64,000 nucleotides of DNA from positions 1-64,000 of the forward strand of contig SVFD01000002.1 in NCBI GenBank assembly GCA_015057025.1, written 5' to 3'. Both the position numbers and the translations under genes were made by a program. Position 1 is the stretch's first letter; the number at the start of each line of letters is the position of its first letter. The notes under the pieces are model-generated. The model saw only the letters and a list, made by a program, of their open reading frames with translations. It did not search any database and had not been told where the DNA came from. Source of the stretch: Lachnospiraceae bacterium. Its GTDB lineage: Bacteria; Bacillota; Clostridia; Lachnospirales; Lachnospiraceae. Shown here piece after piece: positions 33,923 through 43,255 of this stretch.

Positions 33923-36337
33923 ATGGCAGTGCCGTATCATCACAGAGAAATTGAGCAGAAGTGGCGTAAGAATTGGGAAGAGAATCCGGTGAATGTACAG
34001 GACGGAACCAAGCCTAAATATTACTGTTTGGACATGTTCCCTTATCCCTCAGGCAGTGGTTTGCATGTAGGACATTGGAGAGGCTACGTTATTTCTGATG
34101 TTTGGAGTCGATATAAAATGATGCAGGGTTATTACTTAATTCATCCCATGGGATGGGATGCGTTCGGTCTTCCTGCTGAGAATTATGCAATTAAGATGGG
34201 AGTACATCCTTCTAAGTCTACAGCGGAGAATGTAGCTAATATTAAGCGTCAGATTAATGAAATTGCAGCAATCTATGATTGGGACCGAGAAGTAAATACC
34301 ACAGATCCTGAGTTTTATAAGTGGACACAGTGGATTTTTGTAAAAATGTTCAAGGAAGGTCTTGCTTACGAAAAGCAGATGCCTATTAACTGGTGTCCTT
34401 CCTGTAAAACAGGTCTTGCTAACGAAGAAGTTGTGGATGGACAGTGTGAACGTTGCGGTAGCGATGTAACCAAGAAAAACTTAAAACAGTGGATGCTTCG
34501 TATTACCAAGTATGCAGATCGTCTTTTGGAAGATTTGGATAAATTGGAATGGCCTGAGAAGGTTAAGAAGATGCAGACTGACTGGATTGGTCGCTCATAT
34601 GGTGCAGAAGTAAACTTCAAGGTCGATGGTAAAGACGAGGAAATTACCGTATATACTACAAGACCTGATACCTTACATGGTGCTACTTTTATGGTATTGG
34701 CTCCCGAACATGCTATGGCTAAAGACCTTGCAACTGAAGAAACACAGGCTGCAGTAGAGAAGTATATCTACGATGCTTCCATGAAGTCAAATGTAGACCG
34801 TCTTCAGGATAAGGAGAAGACCGGTGTATTTACCGGAAGCTATGCAATCAATCCTTTGAACGGAAGTAAGTTGCCTATCTGGTTATCAGACTACGTATTG
34901 GCTGATTACGGTACCGGTGCAATCATGTGTGTACCTGCTCATGATGACCGTGACTTTGAATTTGCTAAGAAATTTGATATTCCCATCATCCAGGTTATTG
35001 CCAAGGACGGTAAGGAAATTGAAAATATGGAAGAGGCTTACACAGAAGCAAGCGGAACCATGATTAATTCCGGTGAATGGAACGGTATGGAATCCTCAGT
35101 TCTTAAGGCAGAAGCTCCCGTTATGATTGAAAAGATGGGCTTTGGTAAAAAGACTGTTAACTACAAGCTTCGTGACTGGGTATTCTCAAGACAGCGTTAC
35201 TGGGGCGAGCCTATTCCTATTGTTCATTGTGAGAAGTGCGGTTGCGTACCTGTACCCGAAGAGGAACTTCCTTTGTTGCTTCCTGATGTTGAATCATATC
35301 AGCCTACGGGAACCGGTGAGTCACCTCTTGCAGATATTACAGAATGGGTAAATACAACCTGTCCTGAATGTGGTGCTCCCGCAAAACGTGAAACCAATAC
35401 TATGCCTCAGTGGGCAGGTTCTTCATGGTATTTCTTACGTTACGTGGACCCGAAGAATCCTAACGCGTTGGTTGACCGTAAGATTGCAGATGAATTATTG
35501 CCTGTAGATATGTATATCGGTGGTGTTGAGCATGCCGTATTACATCTTTTATATTCAAGATTCTATACCAAGTTCTTGTATGATATCGGTGTGGTAGGCT
35601 TTGATGAGCCTTTTAAGAAATTATTTAACCAGGGTATGATTACCGGTAAGAATGGTATCAAGATGAGTAAGTCCAAAGGAAACGTGGTTTCTCCCGATGA
35701 TTTGGTAAGAGATTACGGTTGTGATTCCTTGAGAATGTATGAGCTCTTCGTAGGTCCTCCTGAGTTGGATTCTGAGTGGGATGAGAGAGGTATCGACGGT
35801 GTATACCGCTTCTTAAACCGTTTCTACAACCTTGTTATGAGTAATAAGGACTTGGATGTAAAAGAAACACCGGAACTTGTAAAAGTACGTAATAAGATGA
35901 TTTACGATATTACACAGCGTTTGAATCAGTTTAGCTTAAATACAGTAGTTTCCGGCTTTATGGAGTATAACAACAAGTTAATTGACATGAGCAAAAACGG
36001 CGGTGTGGATAAAGAGACTTTGAATGCAATGGTGAAGTTAATTGCACCTTTTGCACCGCATATTGGTGAGGAACTTTGGAGCCAGTTAGGCAACGAAGGC
36101 AGTGTATTCCATCAGGGATGGCCTGAGGCGGACGAAAGTGCAATGAAGGATACCGAAGTTGAAATCGCTGTACAGATTAATGGTAAGACCAAGGTTGTTA
36201 CTACCATTGATGCAGAGTGTTCTAAGGATGATGCAATTGCTGCCGGTAAAGCTGCACTCGGTGATAAGTTAACCGGAACTATTGTAAAAGAAATTTATGT
36301 TCCCGGCAGAATTGTTAATATTGTTGTAAAACCGTAA
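33923..36337 (+). CDS. leuS: Leucyl-tRNA synthetase
   Basis: The 804-residue protein shows the class I HIGH motif as H-V-G-H (48-51) and KMSKS as K-M-S-K-S at about 580-584. An editing domain (T-T-R-P-D-T-L-H-G-A-T) lies between, with a zinc-type C-P-S-C ... C-E-R-C and C-E-K-C ... C-P-E-C pattern. It charges tRNA-Leu. GGAGG precedes the ATG. The length and motifs are normal for bacterial LeuRS. Confidence 0.97.
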   Translation: MAVPYHHREIEQKWRKNWEENPVNVQDGTKPKYYCLDMFPYPSGSGLHVGHWRGYVISDVWSRYKMMQGYYLIHPMGWDAFGLPAENYAIKMGVHPSKSTAENVANIKRQINEIAAIYDWDREVNTTDPEFYKWTQWIFVKMFKEGLAYEKQMPINWCPSCKTGLANEEVVDGQCERCGSDVTKKNLKQWMLRITKYADRLLEDLDKLEWPEKVKKMQTDWIGRSYGAEVNFKVDGKDEEITVYTTRPDTLHGATFMVLAPEHAMAKDLATEETQAAVEKYIYDASMKSNVDRLQDKEKTGVFTGSYAINPLNGSKLPIWLSDYVLADYGTGAIMCVPAHDDRDFEFAKKFDIPIIQVIAKDGKEIENMEEAYTEASGTMINSGEWNGMESSVLKAEAPVMIEKMGFGKKTVNYKLRDWVFSRQRYWGEPIPIVHCEKCGCVPVPEEELPLLLPDVESYQPTGTGESPLADITEWVNTTCPECGAPAKRETNTMPQWAGSSWYFLRYVDPKNPNALVDRKIADELLPVDMYIGGVEHAVLHLLYSRFYTKFLYDIGVVGFDEPFKKLFNQGMITGKNGIKMSKSKGNVVSPDDLVRDYGCDSLRMYELFVGPPELDSEWDERGIDGVYRFLNRFYNLVMSNKDLDVKETPELVKVRNKMIYDITQRLNQFSLNTVVSGFMEYNNKLIDMSKNGGVDKETLNAMVKLIAPFAPHIGEELWSQLGNEGSVFHQGWPEADESAMKDTEVEIAVQINGKTKVVTTIDAECSKDDAIAAGKAALGDKLTGTIVKEIYVPGRIVNIVVKP

Positions 36338-36403
36338 ACGAGTGAATCATAAATACATGCAATATAAATGTATAATTTACAGATTTTAATGTTTTTAATG
36401 GTT

Positions 36404-36438
36404 AAAGGCCTGACATTTAATTGTTCAGGCCTTTTTTT
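36404..36438. terminator. Bidirectional terminator between leuS and minus-strand gene
   Basis: AAAGGCCTGA / TCAGGCCTTT stem followed by T; the minus-strand gene stops inside it. Confidence 0.75.
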
Positions 36439-36692
36439 ATTATAGTGTCCATCATGGTATTTTCAGAAGGAGTAGCATTCTGTTTTAACAGTTTTATGAT
36501 AATATCCATTTCATCTTTGGTAAATTTAATATTTTGTTCGCGGCTTTTCATGGCAACATTCATCATAAAAGCCATCATTTTGTCCTTATCTTTTTGTAAG
36601 CCTTGTGTACCTTGATGCATTTCTTTTAAAAATGCAAGTTTAACCGGGTCGATGGCACCGGTTTTTTCGATTTCATGAAATATATCTTTCAT
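36417..36692 (-). CDS. Small helical protein, 91 aa
   Basis: An all-helical, Lys/Met-rich protein (M-K-D-I-F-H-E-I-E-K..; M-M-A-F-M-M-N-V-A-M-K). It lies 23 bases after the next minus-strand gene and shares its helical, Met-rich character. Ribosome site GAGGTAAGG is upstream. Together with the Cys-rich gene at 37504 the cluster resembles small spore-associated proteins, but I do not recognise the family. Confidence 0.65.
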   Translation of the reverse strand: MKDIFHEIEKTGAIDPVKLAFLKEMHQGTQGLQKDKDKMMAFMMNVAMKSREQNIKFTKDEMDIIIKLLKQNATPSENTMMDTIIKKGLNN

Positions 36693-36715
36693 TGCCTTAC
36701 CTCGCTGTGCGGAAT

Positions 36716-37114
36716 TTATGAATTGGTTTCATTATTTTGAGAATTTTTTTCGGCAGCATCAGAGTTCATCATATTCATCATTTCCATCATCTGTGTATAC
36801 ATTTCCATGTTTTCCTTCATATCTTTGATGCGCTCCATCATATCACGACCTTCTTTTGGCAGATAATCACTGATTTCGCAGAGCATATCCTCTAATTCGG
36901 TTTCTTTATCGGAACAATGATTGAATATGGGAGTTTCATGACGTTGCATGCTTTTTTGCATGCAAATATGTAATTCCATATACTTAATTAAAACGGCTAT
37001 GACAGGTCGCTGATTATCTGCAAGAAAAAAAGAACATATTTTTAACATTGTAAGATTGTCATTGCTGTAAAAGTTATCAAAAATTCGGACTTTGTCTTCG
37101 TTTAAATGTTCCAT
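36716..37114 (-). CDS. Met-rich helical protein, 132 aa
   Basis: The N-terminal half has C-M-Q-K-S-M-Q-R and E-L-H-I-C features; the C-terminal part has a Met/Glu/Asn-rich helix (M-Y-T-Q-M-M-E-M-M-N-M-M) and an Asn/Ser tail. GAAAGG precedes the ATG. It lies between the Cys-rich and helical genes on the same strand, consistent with one transcript. No known family; possibly a spore or coat-assembly component by context. Confidence 0.65.
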   Translation of the reverse strand: MEHLNEDKVRIFDNFYSNDNLTMLKICSFFLADNQRPVIAVLIKYMELHICMQKSMQRHETPIFNHCSDKETELEDMLCEISDYLPKEGRDMMERIKDMKENMEMYTQMMEMMNMMNSDAAEKNSQNNETNS

Positions 37115-37216
37115 GGCTTATATCCTTTCGAAACATTTTATGAAGAAAAATACAGGTCTATGACTGTACAATTATACGAAAAATAAATAATAAGAACGTA
37201 GGGGTGAAAATGCATA

Positions 37217-37241
37217 CTGCGGCGGTTTGCTTCCGCCGCAG
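37217..37241 (-). terminator. GC hairpin inside the minus-strand cluster
   Basis: CTGCGGCGG / CCGCCGCAG stem after the Cys-rich gene. It lacks a clear T run and may trim or attenuate the transcript. Confidence 0.45.
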
Positions 37242-37273
37242 ACTCAGAATAAGTAGGTTGAATAAACAGTAAA

Positions 37274-37504
37274 TTAACAGAAAGAATTACCGTTACCACA
37301 GCAACATAAAAGTAAAAGAATAATCCAAATACAATCACAACCATTGTTGTTGCTACCGCAGGAATTACCAAATCCGCCTTTGTTACCGCCGCAACAGCAT
37401 AAAAGAATAATAATCCAAATAATACTGCTGCAAGAGTTGTTGGAATTACCACAGGAATTGTTGCAATCACATGAGTTGTTGCATCCGCATTGAAGATCGC
37501 TCAT
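37274..37504 (-). CDS. Cys/Asn/Gly-rich protein, YjcZ-like, 76 aa
   Basis: The start at 37504 (M-S-D-L-Q-C-G-C) follows GGAGG, and the longer open frame is rejected. The protein is built from N-S-C-x-C repeats and two hydrophobic blocks ending in C-C-C (W-I-I-I-L-L-C-C-C and W-I-I-L-L-L-L-C-C-C). That layout, a short hydrophobic segment beside Cys/Asn/Gly repeats, is seen in small sporulation proteins of the YjcZ group. It would be crosslinked by disulfides or embedded in a membrane or coat. Confidence 0.7.
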   Translation of the reverse strand: MSDLQCGCNNSCDCNNSCGNSNNSCSSIIWIIILLCCCGGNKGGFGNSCGSNNNGCDCIWIILLLLCCCGNGNSFC

Positions 37505-37711
37505 TTTTTGCCTCCAAAAAAACTTTTTATGGTTTAACATATGTATAATGGCTTGGTTAAGTTGCCAATATTTTGTAAAACAAATAAAAAAAATAAAATT
37601 TAATAAAAATTGCACAATATATTGTAAAAATACTTGTAAAAATAGCGAGATATAGTAAAATAGAATATAATGATATTATTATAGGCATTTTGTGTGCAGA
37701 GGACAAAAGCT

Positions 37712-38899
37712 GTGACGGAAGAAAGAAGAATTATTGGCGGTCATCGTTTTACAAATGCGGAAGATTATGAAGCGGCAGAACGTGACTTGTTAAAGATCGA
37801 AGAAATAAAGAAAAAAATAGATTTTAATAATTATAAGTCTTTAGAAGGACTTTATAATGATTTGCAGACAGGACAGATAAGTTTTGAATCAATTCTTGGA
37901 CAGGAATTCGATGATGAAGTATACGAGGCATATATTTCTTTTGGAAATAAGAATAAATCAAATTCCGAAGAAATGACTATAAAGCAGGAGAAGAGTGATG
38001 TAATCGCAAATAATAAAAATGCGATAACAAAGAAAAAGATTACTCTGGAAGACTTTGATGAAGAAATGCAGGCTCAAATTGTCAAAGAAATCAAGAAAAA
38101 AGAACGTATACGCAAAATAATATTGATTGCCTGTGGTACGATAGCGGTATTATGTCTCGCATATTTTGGCATTTATGAATATATGTCCATCCGCACTGAT
38201 AAGGATGCACAGGAATTGGCAAATGCAATTAAGGAAGAGGAGAGTTTTATACCACCCGTAAATAGCGAGGATGATAAGTATTATGCAGAGCTTACGGAGA
38301 CGGCGGAAGGAACTCCGGAAGTCTTACATAAGTATGAAGATTTATATAATCAGAATAAAAGTCTAATAGGATGGGTTAAAATTGCCGATACAGTAATTGA
38401 TTACCCTGTTATGCAGACTGTTAATAATGAATATTATTTGGATCATAATTTTAATCAGGAGTATGATAAGAATGGTTCGATTTTTTTGGATGCGTCATGC
38501 AGTATTTATCCCAGAAGTACAAATCTGATTATTTACGGACATCATATGAAGTCCGGCAAAATGTTTGGCAGTTTGCAAAAATACCAGAATGAATCTTATT
38601 ACGAGGAACATAAATACATAGAATTTGATACCATTTATGAACAGGGTACTTACGAAGTGATGTTTGTATTCAGGGATAAGGTGTATTCACAGGAAGATGT
38701 GAATTTTAAGTATTACGAATTTATAGATGCAAATTCAGAAGAAGAGTTTTACTCATACATGGATGAAATGGCGGCGGCCTCTTATTATGATACAGGTGTA
38801 ATTCCGCAGTACGGAGACCGGCTTTTGACACTGTCTACCTGTGATTATCAGCAGGATAACGGACGATTTGTTGTGGTTGCAAGAAAAATAACCGATTAA
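37712..38899 (+). CDS. Class B sortase
   Basis: The GTG at 37712 is chosen for AGAGGA 8 bases upstream. A cytoplasmic coil of about 130 residues precedes one membrane helix (about 133-155), then the sortase domain. Catalytic residues are visible: H277 in G-H-H-M, C377 in T-L-S-T-C-D-Y, and the Arg in D-N-G-R-F. The N-terminal cytoplasmic extension is unusually long for SrtB. The next gene encodes a large surface protein ending in a sorting signal, so this is a dedicated enzyme-substrate pair: it joins the substrate to the wall by a Thr-Gly cut. Confidence 0.92.
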   Translation: MTEERRIIGGHRFTNAEDYEAAERDLLKIEEIKKKIDFNNYKSLEGLYNDLQTGQISFESILGQEFDDEVYEAYISFGNKNKSNSEEMTIKQEKSDVIANNKNAITKKKITLEDFDEEMQAQIVKEIKKKERIRKIILIACGTIAVLCLAYFGIYEYMSIRTDKDAQELANAIKEEESFIPPVNSEDDKYYAELTETAEGTPEVLHKYEDLYNQNKSLIGWVKIADTVIDYPVMQTVNNEYYLDHNFNQEYDKNGSIFLDASCSIYPRSTNLIIYGHHMKSGKMFGSLQKYQNESYYEEHKYIEFDTIYEQGTYEVMFVFRDKVYSQEDVNFKYYEFIDANSEEEFYSYMDEMAAASYYDTGVIPQYGDRLLTLSTCDYQQDNGRFVVVARKITD

Positions 38900-38938
38900 A
38901 TAGAATGTTACAGTCTCACATTAAGGAGGACTTTTAGA

Positions 38939-41900
38939 ATGGAAAAGACAAAAAAAGGAAAGAGAAAGCTTAGCACCAGGATGAAAAAAGCAATCCGTAG
39001 AACGTTAGGCGGTATTCTTTTGACAACTGCAGTTGTAGTGGCTTTTATACCGGAGAAGGCAACAGAGGCGGCAGGAAGTACCCCTACGGTTACTGTAAGC
39101 GCATCAGACAGCAGTATTCCGATTATAGATGATGATGATACCATATATACCACAGGTGATGGTATGTTTCAGTTTGCTTACGTAGAAAAGGGAAGCGGTG
39201 GCGATAAAGTTGCTGTTATTGTTGGATATGACTACGAGCGTTCTTTGGACCAGGGTGTCTTAACCATTCCCAATACTGTAGATGCATATGTGAAGTATAC
39301 CCATGCCCAGGGTACTGCAGGCGGTTATGTTGCAGTGGGTAAGAGTGGTAATATTCTCTATTATCCTGTATATCGTACGGAAATCCAGTCACAACCCACC
39401 GGTGAAAAAGATGAAGAGGGTAATGACATCATGGAGGATGTAGAAGTACAGGTGCTTGATCGTTATGATCCTTGCCTTTACTCTACCTTTGACCAGTGGT
39501 ATTACAATGAAGATGGTACGGTAAGAGACCCTAAAGACTTTTACTATGATGCAAATACGAGTTCAACAGCAAATACGCTGGATGAATATAAGCAGACTAA
39601 AGATGAAATATATCAGAGAATTCAGCATGCTACCGTTGCATATATTTCAAGCCAGCATGTTGTGAAAGAAAATGATACATGGGTATTGGATGACACACCT
39701 AATGTGGGTATTTTCTCTAAGGCTACGAATATCACAACTTTAAAAACAGGCGGAGATTTGTTAGGTATCGGAGATTATGCCTTTTATGAGTGTGCTTCTT
39801 TACAAGGCATTGAGTTAGGTGATGGTGCCAATACTATCGGTAATTACGCATTTGCTAATTGTGTCAATTTGAAATACGCAAAGTTCCCGACAAATTCCAG
39901 TATTAAAGCATTAGGAGACCATGCATTTTATAATTGTCGAAGCTTAGAGACATTTACTATGCCTGTTGCGGTAACTAAGATTGGTGATTCTGCATTTGAA
40001 GGTTGTGCAGGCATGACAGATATTGATTTGAATGCTGGCGGACAACAGGTATTGTTAACAGAGGTCGGACCGGATGTATTTAAAAATTGTACATCTTTGG
40101 AATGTTTGATTTTCCCTGAATACTTTAATCAGAAGTTTGATATCTCATGGATTGAGGGAGATAAATCCTTAAAATATATTAAGATTCCCAATGTGGATAT
40201 GAAATTGGTTGCGGAAGATGATTTAACCTTTGAAGAATTAATGGCACAGTTGCCGGCTGAATTCTATTTTGAAGGTCCGGCTGAGTCAGAGATTCATGAT
40301 ATTTCTAAAACCAATAGTTTTGCTTTTAAATATTTAGATGAAGAAATATATGAAAAGGTAATTAATGCCAGTGGTGATGCGGGAAGCGGACAGAGTGTAT
40401 TCCGTGTTAATAACTTTAACGAATTAATCTATTTTTATATGGATGATACGGTAAAACAGATTGATATTCCCGGTATTATCGGACCTTACAAAATTACTGT
40501 TATCGGCAGTGACAGCTTCCAGGCGAATCATCGTTTGACCAAGATTACCATTCCGTCAACTATTACTGAAATTCAGGATAATGCATTTAAGGGATGCCAT
40601 AGATTAGAGCATGTTATTTTTGAAGAACCTATTTCTTTGACTTCGATTGGAGAAGGTGCTTTTGATACCCAGGTAATTGATCCGATTCTTGATACCTGTA
40701 CATTAGAAAGTAAACCGAAATTAACGTTTACGGCACCGGCTGAAGAGGGAAGTGCGCCTTTTGATTATGCGATGGATTCTTCCAATAACATTAATACGGG
40801 AACGCAGGAATTAACATACATTACATTTTATACCGGCTGGCCCAGCAACTTAACCATTCAGTATAATCCCGATACCGGTAAAAATGAATTGGTAGATTAT
40901 CCGAAGCTTACGGATTTGGCTTCTTATTCAGCAGCAAACTATCCGTATATTACGCCAGATAATGCCAGGGCTGCAGCCACTGCATATACGGCATATAAAA
41001 ATAATGAGAGCTTATCTCAGGACCAGATTGATATTTTGAATTCGGCATTAAATATTGTTTTACCTACCGGTGTTGAGTCGTTAAAAGAAGGTATCTTTTC
41101 AGGCTTGGATGCAGAAGGAAATGCAGTTGCCGGAGAGAGTGCCAATACGGATATTAATACAATTACCACTAACGGACTTGATGAGATTGAACCATATACG
41201 TTTGCCGGCTGTAATAGGTTGATTGGTGCTTATATTAACGGCGATACTGCAAAGCTTGGTGATTATGCGTTTAAAGACTGTACTGCATTAACAGACGTTG
41301 ATATATTAAGCTCTTTAGATGAATTTGGTGTAAGACCATTTGCAGGATGCAGTCAGTTGTCTGATGTTTCATTCGGTAATAATCCGAATTATACCTGTGA
41401 GCAGGCTGTTATATACGGAACCGATAACGGTACAAAGACATCTTTATTGGAAGTATTGGAGTCCAGAGGTTTGACTTACGGAACCGGTACATTGACAAAG
41501 CAGGAACTTGCAGGAATTACAGCTGTTGCGGAAGAGGCAGCGAAAAACTGTGATGGTATTTTGTCAGCAGATTTTTCAGAAACAACTGTTAAAGAACTTC
41601 CTGTATCTGTATTTGAGGATACGGATGAGTTATATTCTGTAATTTTACCGGATGGAATCCGAAAGATTGCTAAGAATGCATTTAAGAACAGTAACATCAG
41701 ATATCTTGAAATCCCCAAGAGCTTAAGTGTTATTGATAACTCTGCGTTTGATGAAGATCCTCAGACAATTACATTTTATTGTGAGGCGGATAGTGCTGCA
41801 GCAGATTATGCAAGCAACTTCAGCAATATTGTGGTATCTGATAAGCCGGTCACCTTTAAGGTTACTTTCTATGACGATGATGCAGTAACTGTTTTAGATA

Positions 41901-43180
41901 CTGTAGAAGTACCGGCAGGCGGTAACGCAGAAACTCATATTACACCCACTAAGGCCGGATATGTATTTAAGGGCTGGATGCCTGAGCCGGTAGGCGTAAT
42001 GGAAGATATGAAGACCTATGCTACCTATGTTCCGGAAGGAGAAGTGACTTATACGGTACAGTTTGTAGATCATGATGATACCGTTTTAAGTTCTCAGATT
42101 GTTCCGGCCGGAGGCACTGCAGTTACCCCGGTAAGTCCTGAAAGAACCGGTTATAAATTTGTTGGCTGGAGACCTTCCTATACCAATGTTCAGGATGATT
42201 TAATTATTTATGCCCAGTATGAAAAGATTACACCCGGTACAAATGGTGACGGAACTACCGGTGATGGTACGGGAACCGGAGGAAATGGTACGGGAGGTAC
42301 CGGAAACACAGGTACATTATATACTTTAACTGTAGTAGGAGGTAGCGGAAGCGGTAGTTATGCGTCAGGAGCAAATGCAATTCTCCTTGCGGACAATCCG
42401 CCCAGTGGTAAGGTGTTTGATAAATGGGTAACGGATGCAACCGGAGTTACTTTTGCGTCAGCATCCACAGCTGCAACCACTATGACTATGCCTGCGGCTA
42501 ATATAACCGTAACGGCAACCTATAAAGATGCACCAAGTTCCGGTTCATCAAACAATGGCGGTTCTAATAATAACAGTGGTTCGGGAACAACAACCGTTAA
42601 GCCTAATACCAGCGTTACTATTACCAAACCCGGCATTCCCAGTCAGGATAGTGCGTCTGCAACCGTAAGCGGCTCTACAGATAATTTTATTTTAAAGATT
42701 ACAGAGAGTGCATATGCAAAAGAACAGGTAGAAGATGCTTTGGAAGAAGCATACGGAAGTCTTGATGATATTCGTTATTTCCCTATGGATATTTCGCTTT
42801 ATGATTCCACAGGAACCAAGAAGGTTGAAAATACGGATGCGTTAAAAGTAACTATTACTTTGCCAATCCCTGAAGATTTGGTACAGTATGCAGGAAATAA
42901 TAAAGTAGGTTATGTAGTAAATGGTAAGCTTGTACAGATTACCCCGAAATTTACAACCATTAATGGTGTCCCTTGTATTACTTTTGTTGCGCCTCATTTT
43001 TCACCCTACGTGATTTATGCGGACACTTCAGATTTAAGTGCGGGTACAATATTAGACTCAACCCCTAAGACCGGTGACGGAATTGCACCGAAGTGGTTCT
43101 TATCCATGGGTCTTGCGGCAGTGGCAGTATTCCTTTTTGTAAAGAAGGATAAAAAGACTGCATTAAAAGTAAAATCATAA
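38939..43180 (+). CDS. Giant LRR surface protein with PKTGD sorting signal
   Basis: The 1413-residue protein has a signal sequence at about 20-45, many BspA-type leucine-rich repeats (e.g. L-G-D-Y-A-F-K-D-C, I-A-K-N-A-F-K-N-S), two Flg_new/InlB-B repeats near 960-1090 (Y-V-F-K-G-W, Y-K-F-V-G-W), a Gly/Thr linker, a further beta domain and, at the end, T-P-K-T-G-D at 1375-1380 followed by a hydrophobic helix and K-K-D-K-K. The sorting site is the P-K-T-G-D variant. It should be covalently attached by the sortase 40 bases upstream. It would face outside and bind host or polymer ligands. Start ATG with AAGGAGGA. Confidence 0.93.
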   Translation: MEKTKKGKRKLSTRMKKAIRRTLGGILLTTAVVVAFIPEKATEAAGSTPTVTVSASDSSIPIIDDDDTIYTTGDGMFQFAYVEKGSGGDKVAVIVGYDYERSLDQGVLTIPNTVDAYVKYTHAQGTAGGYVAVGKSGNILYYPVYRTEIQSQPTGEKDEEGNDIMEDVEVQVLDRYDPCLYSTFDQWYYNEDGTVRDPKDFYYDANTSSTANTLDEYKQTKDEIYQRIQHATVAYISSQHVVKENDTWVLDDTPNVGIFSKATNITTLKTGGDLLGIGDYAFYECASLQGIELGDGANTIGNYAFANCVNLKYAKFPTNSSIKALGDHAFYNCRSLETFTMPVAVTKIGDSAFEGCAGMTDIDLNAGGQQVLLTEVGPDVFKNCTSLECLIFPEYFNQKFDISWIEGDKSLKYIKIPNVDMKLVAEDDLTFEELMAQLPAEFYFEGPAESEIHDISKTNSFAFKYLDEEIYEKVINASGDAGSGQSVFRVNNFNELIYFYMDDTVKQIDIPGIIGPYKITVIGSDSFQANHRLTKITIPSTITEIQDNAFKGCHRLEHVIFEEPISLTSIGEGAFDTQVIDPILDTCTLESKPKLTFTAPAEEGSAPFDYAMDSSNNINTGTQELTYITFYTGWPSNLTIQYNPDTGKNELVDYPKLTDLASYSAANYPYITPDNARAAATAYTAYKNNESLSQDQIDILNSALNIVLPTGVESLKEGIFSGLDAEGNAVAGESANTDINTITTNGLDEIEPYTFAGCNRLIGAYINGDTAKLGDYAFKDCTALTDVDILSSLDEFGVRPFAGCSQLSDVSFGNNPNYTCEQAVIYGTDNGTKTSLLEVLESRGLTYGTGTLTKQELAGITAVAEEAAKNCDGILSADFSETTVKELPVSVFEDTDELYSVILPDGIRKIAKNAFKNSNIRYLEIPKSLSVIDNSAFDEDPQTITFYCEADSAAADYASNFSNIVVSDKPVTFKVTFYDDDAVTVLDTVEVPAGGNAETHITPTKAGYVFKGWMPEPVGVMEDMKTYATYVPEGEVTYTVQFVDHDDTVLSSQIVPAGGTAVTPVSPERTGYKFVGWRPSYTNVQDDLIIYAQYEKITPGTNGDGTTGDGTGTGGNGTGGTGNTGTLYTLTVVGGSGSGSYASGANAILLADNPPSGKVFDKWVTDATGVTFASASTAATTMTMPAANITVTATYKDAPSSGSSNNGGSNNNSGSGTTTVKPNTSVTITKPGIPSQDSASATVSGSTDNFILKITESAYAKEQVEDALEEAYGSLDDIRYFPMDISLYDSTGTKKVENTDALKVTITLPIPEDLVQYAGNNKVGYVVNGKLVQITPKFTTINGVPCITFVAPHFSPYVIYADTSDLSAGTILDSTPKTGDGIAPKWFLSMGLAAVAVFLFVKKDKKTALKVKS

Positions 43181-43192
43181 CATAGTTTCATA

Positions 43193-43220
43193 TTTCAGCA
43201 CCTTTTATTAGGTGCTGAAA
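43193..43220 (+). terminator. Terminator or attenuator after the surface protein
   Basis: TTTCAGCACCT / AGGTGCTGAAA stem without a full T run; the next LRR gene starts 36 bases on. Confidence 0.6.
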
Positions 43221-43255
43221 TAATATATATATTTTAAAGAAGGAGGTCATACCGG

